From: Kordiimonas lipolytica
GTDB lineage: Bacteria; Pseudomonadota; Alphaproteobacteria; Sphingomonadales; Kordiimonadaceae
Assembly: GCF_001550065.1 (NCBI RefSeq)
Contig: NZ_LRUB01000008.1
Location: 1 to 13,272 of the forward strand
Direction of reading: 5' to 3'
Length of the DNA: 13,272 nt
Shown in pieces: positions 7,929-13,272 of the stretch. The position numbers and the translations under genes were made by a program. The first letter of the stretch is position 1, and the number at the start of each line of letters is the position of its first letter. The notes beneath the pieces were generated by a model. That model was given only the letters and a program-made list of their open reading frames with translations, was not told the DNA's origin and searched no databases.

Positions 7929-8594
7929 TTACCCCCAAACGAGCGGCAGAAGGATGGCTGTCGCAAGGCCGTTCACCGTCATGGCGAAGGCCGCCGCCGC
8001 ACCCATGGTGTCTGACCGCCGCACCGCTTCGGCGGTGCCGATGGCGTGCCCGGCGGTGCCAAGCGCAAGGCCGGTGGCCACATCATCGTCCACCCCAAGC
8101 GCACGCAAAAGCCACGGCCCCACAAGGGCGGCAAAAAGCCCGGTAACCACCACCACGGCCGCCGCGATTGAGGCCACGCCGCCAATGCTGCCCACCACCG
8201 TAACCGCAAGCGGTGTCGTGATGGATTTGGTGCTCAGGCTGGCGACAAGCTCTGGTGGGGCCTGCAGGATAATCGCAGGCGCAAGCGCGCTCAAAACCCC
8301 GGCCACAGACCCACCCGCGACAGCTGCAAGCACCGCGTGCTTGTTGGCTTTCACCGCGCCCCAGCTGCGGTATAGCGGCACGGCAAGGCCCACAACCGCC
8401 GCCGCCAGCAACAGGCCAAACCCGTTCGTGGCGGCCTGATAGGCCGGAAGGTCAGCACCCAACAGGCTGAACCAGCCGATCAGCACCACGGACGGCAAGA
8501 GGATAGGATGGGCGTAGGCCCGGTGCCCCAGCCGCTCATAAAGCCGGTCTGCAATCAGGAACAAGGCGATGGTCAAGGCCGGCCAGATAATCAC
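7929..8594 (-). CDS. lrgB: LrgB-family membrane protein
   Basis: This 221-residue polytopic membrane protein carries the LrgB/CidB signatures: SLSTKSITTPLA (119-130) and GTAGHAIGTAEA (179-190), with the family's usual length of about 220-230. LrgAB/CidAB proteins were described as holin- and antiholin-like modulators of murein hydrolase export and, in several bacteria, as transporters linked to overflow metabolites such as pyruvate or glycolate; which role applies here cannot be told. The start is GTG at 8594, sharing a GTGA overlap with the lrgA stop codon, so translation is coupled. No strong terminator is seen in the 93-base gap after it, only weak alternative stems around 7890-7912. Confidence 0.9.
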   Translation of the reverse strand: MIIWPALTIALFLIADRLYERLGHRAYAHPILLPSVVLIGWFSLLGADLPAYQAATNGFGLLLAAAVVGLAVPLYRSWGAVKANKHAVLAAVAGGSVAGVLSALAPAIILQAPPELVASLSTKSITTPLAVTVVGSIGGVASIAAAVVVVTGLFAALVGPWLLRALGVDDDVATGLALGTAGHAIGTAEAVRRSDTMGAAAAFAMTVNGLATAILLPLVWG

Positions 8595-8947
8595 TGCGCC
8601 CCCTCCCGGCGCGCCAATGCGCGGTACAGGAACGCCGATACCACTAGCCCGATGAGCGTGCTCACGCTGACGGCAAGCAACAGCATCAGCGGCGCAGACA
8701 GCACCAAGTCCTTGTGGGCAAGAAGCGCAACGATGGGCGGAACGAACAAAAGCGGGAAGATGCGGATCAGCGCCCGTGAGCCCGCTTCAATGATTGGCGG
8801 CACCCCGCGCCTGAGCACAAGGAAGGCCGTAAGCGCCAACAGCCCCAGAATGGGCGCAGGCAGCGGCAGCGACAGCGCGCGCACCACCAACGTCGCACCA
8901 TATAGGAGCGCCACCAATATCGCCACACCAACAAGGGACCGGACCAC
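8591..8947 (-). CDS. lrgA: LrgA/CidA-family membrane protein
   Basis: This 118-residue membrane protein has four predicted helices (about 4-24, 31-46, 61-77, 84-110), as usual for the LrgA/CidA family. The PLPAPILGLLALTAFL segment (28-43) corresponds to the conserved PgsiiGllLL motif, and FPLLFVPPIVALL (64-76) to the family's second conserved block. The start is taken as GTG at 8947, preceded by GGGAGGA only 3-4 bases away; no ATG in this frame fits better. It is the first gene of a two-gene operon with lrgB (4-bp overlap). It lies downstream of the chemoreceptor gene but is separated from it by a terminator. Confidence 0.85.
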   Translation of the reverse strand: MVRSLVGVAILVALLYGATLVVRALSLPLPAPILGLLALTAFLVLRRGVPPIIEAGSRALIRIFPLLFVPPIVALLAHKDLVLSAPLMLLLAVSVSTLIGLVVSAFLYRALARREGAQ

Positions 8948-8966
8948 AATTCCTCCCGCACACTTT

Positions 8967-9008
8967 CCGCAGAAATGAAGAACGGGATAAACCCTAGGGC
9001 TTATCCCG
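8967..9008 (-). terminator. Terminator of the chemoreceptor gene
   Basis: On the minus strand CGGGATAA (9008-9001) pairs with TTATCCCG (8990-8983). The inner CCCTAGGG can extend the stem past one mismatch. A T-rich run, TTCTTCATTTCT, follows. It lies about 40 bases past the chemoreceptor stop codon and before lrgA. Confidence 0.6.
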
Positions 9009-9046
9009 CTCCGGTCAATCCTGTTATTGGCTTCAGCCTGCTGGCC

Positions 9047-10603
9047 TTAGCCCGCGCGAACGCGTGCGAGGAAGCTGTCTGTATGGTCGCTCAGCGTGCC
9101 CGCAAGCGCCTCAAGCTGCTCGATCGCCGCCAGCACGCTTTCCGCCGCCTCTTCCGATGACCGCGCGCTGCCTTCCACCGACTGGGCGTCCTCTGCCGCC
9201 GTGCGCGTCCCTTCAGACGCCTGACGGACAGAATTGGCGATATCGTGGGTGGCTGCGTCCTGCTCTTCCACGGCGGCGGCAATCGCGCTGGAGCCGTGGT
9301 TGATGGACTTGATCACATCCGCAATCGCCTGCATGGCGGCAACGGCGCCTTCGGTGGCTTCCTGCACGGCGCCGATGCGCTCGTGAATGCCCTCTGCCGC
9401 CTGCGCCGACTGGCCGGCCAGGTTCTTCACTTCGGTCGCCACAACGGCAAAGCCCTTGCCTACCTCGCCCGCACGCGCGGCCTCGATGGTGGCATTGAGC
9501 GCGAGGAGGTTGGTCTGCTCTGCGATCTCGGTAATCAGCTGCACGACGCCGCCGATTTCCTGGGCGCGTTCAGACAACAGCGCGATCTGGCTGGACACAG
9601 CTTCGGATTTCTCCACCGCTTCGCCGGTCAGTCGGGTGGATTGGTCCACCTGCTGGGCGATTTCACTGGTGGAGGACGAAAGCTCCGTCGCGGCACCGGA
9701 AACCGATTCCACATTGTTGGACGCATCCATAGTGGCGTTCGCAATACGGGCCGCGCGGTCCATGCCGGACCGGGCCTGCGCCTGCATATGCGCCGCAGTG
9801 CCCTTGATGGAAACAGACATTTCAGCCACTTCGCGCACGATCTCCTGCACGCTGCCTTCAAATTCCTGCGCCAACTCCTGCAGCATCACACGTTTTTCTT
9901 CAGCCTGCCTTGCTTCTTGCTCAGCCTGGTCGGCGCGGAGCCGGTCTGCCTCTTCCTTGGCGGCCAGCGCCTCGGCTGCGGCGGCCTTGGCTTCCTCGGC
10001 TGCGGCGTTTGCGCGGTCTCCCGCCTCACGGGCCTTTTCGGTTTCCGCCACCGCCAGCGCGTGCTGGTCATGCACCTGCACAAACAGGTTCTGCACCTGG
10101 GTGGTGACCCAGAAAAGCCCGGCTGACAGCACAAGGAAGGCCACAACCTCGAACCCTGCTTCAAAGATCGTGCTGTCTGGCCCCATAACCATTTCTGGGG
10201 CCACAAGCGTCCCGATGATGAAATAGAGCGAGGTGGTCAGCGATGCCGTTGCCAGCGTGCGCCAACAGAAGGTGGACGACAGGAGCGCGATCACGGTGGC
10301 GAAATAGATGGTGACATCTTTCTGCCAAGGGTGGCCTTCATAAAGCGCGACCAGCGCGCCGGATGTCAGCACCATGGAAACCGCCAGCACCATCCGCCCT
10401 ACCCTGGGCGGCGACGCAAGCTTGACGGCCGCCGTCGAAAGTGCGGCAAGGCCCGCGATAACGCCGGTGATCAGCCACATGTCTTCGCTGCCGGACCACC
10501 AGCCATGCACGATTGCCGCAGGCACGTGCGCCCACAAAAAAAGCACAAGAATCTGCACGACCCTGGCACGCATGCCGTCAAGGCCTTCGAAAGTGTCGTT
10601 CAT
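9047..10603 (-). CDS. Methyl-accepting chemotaxis protein with six-helix N-terminus
   Basis: This is a 518-residue chemoreceptor. The N-terminus has six predicted helices with very short connections (about 15-33, 42-60, 70-88, 97-112, 119-136, 151-170). There is therefore no periplasmic ligand domain of the usual kind and no recognisable HAMP domain. A long alanine- and glutamate-rich coiled coil follows (about 178-240), then the signalling domain (about 255-512). The kinase-control tip [20 protein letters not shown] (359-378) and [15 protein letters not shown] (382-396) are intact, so it should bind CheA/CheW. The chain ends SFLARVRAG with no CheR-binding pentapeptide. I prefer ATG 10603 (GGGGG 6-10 bases upstream) to the first in-frame ATG at 10657. 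The helix bundle may sense the membrane, redox state or a small molecule; this is inference. Confidence 0.92.
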   Translation of the reverse strand: MNDTFEGLDGMRARVVQILVLFLWAHVPAAIVHGWWSGSEDMWLITGVIAGLAALSTAAVKLASPPRVGRMVLAVSMVLTSGALVALYEGHPWQKDVTIYFATVIALLSSTFCWRTLATASLTTSLYFIIGTLVAPEMVMGPDSTIFEAGFEVVAFLVLSAGLFWVTTQVQNLFVQVHDQHALAVAETEKAREAGDRANAAAEEAKAAAAEALAAKEEADRLRADQAEQEARQAEEKRVMLQELAQEFEGSVQEIVREVAEMSVSIKGTAAHMQAQARSGMDRAARIANATMDASNNVESVSGAATELSSSTSEIAQQVDQSTRLTGEAVEKSEAVSSQIALLSERAQEIGGVVQLITEIAEQTNLLALNATIEAARAGEVGKGFAVVATEVKNLAGQSAQAAEGIHERIGAVQEATEGAVAAMQAIADVIKSINHGSSAIAAAVEEQDAATHDIANSVRQASEGTRTAAEDAQSVEGSARSSEEAAESVLAAIEQLEALAGTLSDHTDSFLARVRAG

Positions 10604-10806
10604 CACTATACCCCCAAATACATATGGTTGGTTCAAACCTGACGGCACCATAGTCAAGCGCCTGTAAATGAAGCGTAAACCGGCGTCGCATTTTCAGCGA
10701 CAGATTGACGCACCCGATGATCCCTATCTGGACATCCATTCTTGCCTGATCGGCCTTGACGCATCGCGCCGCGGCACCATTTCAGATGCATTAAGGGAGG
10801 CTATAT
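10604..10806. promoter_or_regulatory. Divergent promoter region, chemoreceptor / hydratase
   Basis: This 203-base gap lies between two divergently read genes and should hold both promoters. On the plus strand TTGACG (10756-10761) with a 17-base spacer precedes the weak -10 ATTTCA (10779-10784), about 22 bases before the hydratase start. On the minus strand I found a TTGACT but no convincing -10, and no clear flagellar sigma-28 site. No RNA gene or repeat was seen. Confidence 0.35.
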
Positions 10807-11256
10807 ATGTTCAAGATTTTTTACGAAGACATTGACGTTGGTCAAAAAGAGGCGTTCGGCGCCTATGAAGTGACCCGCGAGGAAGTCATCGACTTTGCCT
10901 CCAAATATGACCCCCAGCCCTTCCATCTGGATGAAGAGTTCGCCAAACAGTCTGTCTTCGGGGCGCTGTGCGCCAGTGGCTGGCACACCTGTGCGATGAT
11001 GATGCGCATGATGGTGGACCATATGATGGATAAGGGCTTCGCCGGCCTCGGCAGCCCCGGCATCGACGGCATCGAATGGAAGAAGCCGGTGTTCCCAGGC
11101 GATGTGCTTTCAATGGAAGGCGAAGTAACGGCCAAGCGCGAAAGCGCCTCCCGCCCCAATTTGGGGCTGGTGAAATCCACTTATCTGATCAAGAACCAGA
11201 AAGGTGAGGTAGTGATGACGCTCAAAAGCAATGTGATGGTCGCCAAAAGGGGTTAG
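10807..11256 (+). CDS. MaoC-like (R)-specific enoyl-CoA hydratase
   Basis: This 149-residue single hot-dog-fold protein is the usual length for the PhaJ/MaoC hydratase group. The hydratase motif FASKYDPQPFHLDEEFAKQS gives the catalytic pair D35 and H40 with the five-residue spacing seen in PhaJ-type enzymes, followed by the conserved SGWHTCAMMMR helix (57-67) and FPGDVL (96-101). It should add water to trans-2-enoyl-CoA to give (R)-3-hydroxyacyl-CoA in the cytoplasm; the natural acyl chain is not evident. The ATG follows a strong GGGAGG site (10796-10801). It stands alone on the plus strand, divergent from the chemoreceptor and convergent with the helicase 40 bases away, so it is probably monocistronic. 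Confidence 0.9.
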   Translation: MFKIFYEDIDVGQKEAFGAYEVTREEVIDFASKYDPQPFHLDEEFAKQSVFGALCASGWHTCAMMMRMMVDHMMDKGFAGLGSPGIDGIEWKKPVFPGDVLSMEGEVTAKRESASRPNLGLVKSTYLIKNQKGEVVMTLKSNVMVAKRG

Positions 11257-11283
11257 AGGCGGCCTTCACCAGCGCCCTAACCC
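11250..11283. terminator. Possible bidirectional stem-loop between convergent genes
   Basis: GGGTTAG (11250-11256, overlapping the hydratase stop codon) pairs with CTAACCC (11277-11283), and an inner GGC/GCC can continue the stem past one bulged base. It lies between two convergent stop codons. No proper T tract follows on either strand, so it is a weak terminator candidate. Confidence 0.35.
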
Positions 11284-11295
11284 AACATCTCAGCT

Positions 11296-13272
11296 CTATT
11301 TGCGCTTTAGCTTCGCATTTGCACCAGCTTCATTGGCCTTTTTAGCCTCGTCCCGGGCTCGTCGCTGTGCCGCGGTCCATTTTGGCTTTTTCTTGGCCCC
11401 TTTAGCCTTCTTGGCCTTCGGCTTGCTATCCGCTTTTTTCACCGCACTTGGTTTTTTAACACCGTCCGGTGCAGCCGTGGCGTTTTTCGCCTCCTTGATA
11501 GGAGGCTTGTCCTCGCTGTAAGTCGGCTTTGAACGGGGCTTGCCGTCCCCCTCGGGCATGATGCGCCGCTCCTTCCGGTCACCACGCCTGCCTTCAGGCG
11601 CCCCTGCCGCGCCGTGCTTGTCGAAGGCTCTTTTTTCCCGAACCGGTTTTCTGCTGCGGCTGCTTTCGGCTTCAGGCACAGGGCCGCGGAGCTTGTCGAC
11701 AGTGATAGTCTTCTCCAGTTTGCGGCTGGGGCCAAGGGCCTCAAAAAACTTATCGGCAACATCGGGGGCGAGCTCGACATGCGTTTCATTTTCATGAATG
11801 CGGATCGAGCCAATTTCCTTTTTGGTGATGTGGCCATGCCGGCAAAGGGTTGGCAGGATCCAGCGCGGTTCGGCGTTATGTTTGCGCCCAACCGACAAAG
11901 ACACCCAAACCCCATCACTGAAGTCCTGACGGTTCTTTTGTGGGCGCTCTGCCCTGTCTCTGCCTTTCGACCTGTCCCGGCCATAGTCACCTATAGGACC
12001 GGCATCCGACAGCTCTTCCGGCGCAGGTTGACCCGCCTGCTGCAAACGAACCAAGGCAGCGGCGATCTGTTCCACGCTATGATGGTCAAGAAGCTCCTGG
12101 ACATGAGGGCGTTCCTCATCGGTCACAGCTTCAGTAAGTACCGGATCATTCAGGAAACGCTCGCGGTCGCGGACGGCGATTTCCTCAATCGTTGGCGGCT
12201 TGGCCCACGCCGCATCAATCTGGGCGTTGCTGAGCAGTCGCTCTGTGCGTCTGCGTGCCGGATAGGGAACCATCAGGACACAGACACCTTTTCGCCCTGC
12301 CCGGCCCGTCCGCCCGCTTCGGTGCAGCAATATTTCCTTGTTCTTCGGGATATCCGCATGGATCACCAGCTCAAGCCCCGGCAGGTCAATCCCGCGGGCA
12401 GCAACATCGGTGGCAACACAGACGCGCGCGCGCCCATCCCGCATCGCCTGCAGGGCGTGGCTGCGTTCGTTCTGACTCAGTTCACCCGACAAGGCCACAA
12501 CCGAAAAGCCACGGTTATTGAGGCGGCTCGTCATATGGTTCACTTCAGCACGCGTGCTGCAAAAGATGATGGTGTTCGGCGCTTCGAAATAACGGATCAC
12601 ATTGATGATGCCGTTTTCTTTGTCATTGGGTGCCAGCATCAGGGCGCGATATTCGATGTCCTGGTGCTGCTTCGTATCGCTTTTGGTTTCAATGCGGATG
12701 GCATCGCGCTGATAGCGTTTGGCAAGCCCCATAATCGATTTCGGCACGGTCGCAGAGAACAAAAGCGTCCGGCGGTGATCCGGCGCTGTATCCAGCATAT
12801 ATTCCAGATCATCCCGAAAACCGAGATCAAGCATTTCGTCAGCTTCATCAAGAACAACAGCACGCAGCGCTGTCATATCAAGCGAGCCCCGTTCAATATG
12901 GTCGCGCAACCGGCCGGGTGTGCCAACCACAATGTGCGCGCCCCGGTCCAGACTGCGGCGCTCCGTGCGCATATCCATCCCGCCAACACAGGTGGCAATG
13001 GTTGCCCCAGCCAGTTCATAGAGCCATTCAAGCTCGCGCTTCACTTGAAGGGCAAGCTCACGCGTGGGCGCGATCACGAGCGCCAGTGGCGCGTGTGCCT
13101 GGGTGAGCTTTTCAGCCCCCTCAAGAATATCGGGCGCAAGGGCAAGGCCGAAAGCAACTGTTTTGCCAGACCCCGTTTGTGCAGAAACGAGAGCGTCAGC
13201 GCCAACAAGGCCCGGGGCCAGCATTTCTTTCTGCACGGGTGTGAGAGAAGTATAGCCGCGTTTTGTTAACGC
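11296..13272 (-). CDS. DEAD-box RNA helicase with DbpA-type domain (5' end cut)
   Basis: The 5' end lies beyond the right edge: the frame is open to 13272 and the first visible residues, ALTKRGYTSLTPVQ, are the end of the Q motif. Of 658 visible residues, numbered from the edge, the helicase motifs are all present: AQTGSGKT 31-38, PTRELA 69-74, TPGR 118-121, DEAD 142-145, SAT 173-175, ATDVAARG 287-294 and HRSGRTGR 317-324. A DbpA/CsdA-type RNA-binding domain follows (about 453-515, VWVSLSVGRKHNAEPRWILP), then a basic tail of about 140 residues rich in Lys, Arg and Ala. This is the plan of DeaD/CsdA helicases, which remodel ribosomal and other structured RNA, often in the cold. Only about 30 residues should be missing. 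It is convergent with the hydratase gene. Confidence 0.93.
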   Translation of the reverse strand, partial: ALTKRGYTSLTPVQKEMLAPGLVGADALVSAQTGSGKTVAFGLALAPDILEGAEKLTQAHAPLALVIAPTRELALQVKRELEWLYELAGATIATCVGGMDMRTERRSLDRGAHIVVGTPGRLRDHIERGSLDMTALRAVVLDEADEMLDLGFRDDLEYMLDTAPDHRRTLLFSATVPKSIMGLAKRYQRDAIRIETKSDTKQHQDIEYRALMLAPNDKENGIINVIRYFEAPNTIIFCSTRAEVNHMTSRLNNRGFSVVALSGELSQNERSHALQAMRDGRARVCVATDVAARGIDLPGLELVIHADIPKNKEILLHRSGRTGRAGRKGVCVLMVPYPARRRTERLLSNAQIDAAWAKPPTIEEIAVRDRERFLNDPVLTEAVTDEERPHVQELLDHHSVEQIAAALVRLQQAGQPAPEELSDAGPIGDYGRDRSKGRDRAERPQKNRQDFSDGVWVSLSVGRKHNAEPRWILPTLCRHGHITKKEIGSIRIHENETHVELAPDVADKFFEALGPSRKLEKTITVDKLRGPVPEAESSRSRKPVREKRAFDKHGAAGAPEGRRGDRKERRIMPEGDGKPRSKPTYSEDKPPIKEAKNATAAPDGVKKPSAVKKADSKPKAKKAKGAKKKPKWTAAQRRARDEAKKANEAGANAKLKRK

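Noticed and set aside
9245..10226. Overlapping plus-strand frames opposite the chemoreceptor
   Set aside because: They are antisense to an unambiguous methyl-accepting protein; the Ala/Ser-rich content is that expected from its codon bias.
10604..10657. 18-codon N-terminal extension of the chemoreceptor
   Set aside because: The ATG at 10603 has a better-placed G-rich ribosome site, and the extension lies in the divergent promoter gap.
11614..13269. Long plus-strand open frame (551 codons) opposite the helicase
   Set aside because: It is the shadow of the DEAD-box gene; it has no recognisable domain and the complementary strand carries every helicase motif.

Overview
The window looks like a chromosomal stretch of a Gram-negative bacterium, probably an alphaproteobacterium. 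The evidence is the moderately GC-rich coding sequence, several Sec-exported periplasmic proteins, a methyl-accepting chemotaxis protein of alphaproteobacterial type, and a CsdA-like DEAD-box helicase with a long lysine-rich tail. I cannot name the genus. Nearly every gene lies on the minus strand. The exceptions are the transposase at the left edge and one MaoC-type hydratase.

Layout, left to right. (1) Positions 1-1170 are an apparently complete IS110-group insertion sequence. A structured non-coding leader (1-218) precedes a DEDD/serine transposase (219-1160). The leader reads as a bridge RNA, and its second loop carries two guides that match the two ends of this same element. This fixes the ends at a CT core at 1-2 and 1169-1170. 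The element sits in the 3' end of a minus-strand DUF2007/zinc-ribbon gene, whose reading frame now runs antisense into the transposase. (2) Positions 1613-2201 hold a small exported protein with a TonB-C-like core and its terminator. (3) Positions 2339-5836 look like one minus-strand operon: a secreted prolidase-like amidohydrolase, then three tandem diverged paralogues of an unrecognised membrane protein sharing an SRWWWE motif, ending in a terminator that overlaps the last stop codon. (4) Positions 5947-7835 carry two tandem DUF3108 periplasmic proteins. (5) Positions 7929-8947 are a GTG-started, 4-bp-overlapping lrgA-lrgB pair. (6) Positions 9047-10603 encode a six-helix chemoreceptor with no periplasmic sensor domain. 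(7) Positions 10807-11256 (plus) encode a MaoC-like hydratase, convergent with (8) a DEAD-box RNA helicase that runs off the right edge.

The gene set is mainly envelope and housekeeping functions. The strongest unusual signal is the IS110 element. From sequence alone one can read the donor guides, part of the target guide, two covarying hairpins, and a split promoter that only becomes whole when the element circularises. The second is the unexplained triplet of SRWWWE membrane proteins behind an exported dipeptidase-like enzyme. No tRNA, rRNA, CRISPR array, phage or defence cassette was seen. No stretch over 300 bases lacks a gene; the longest gene-free stretches are the IS leader (1-218) and the 203 bases at 10604-10806.
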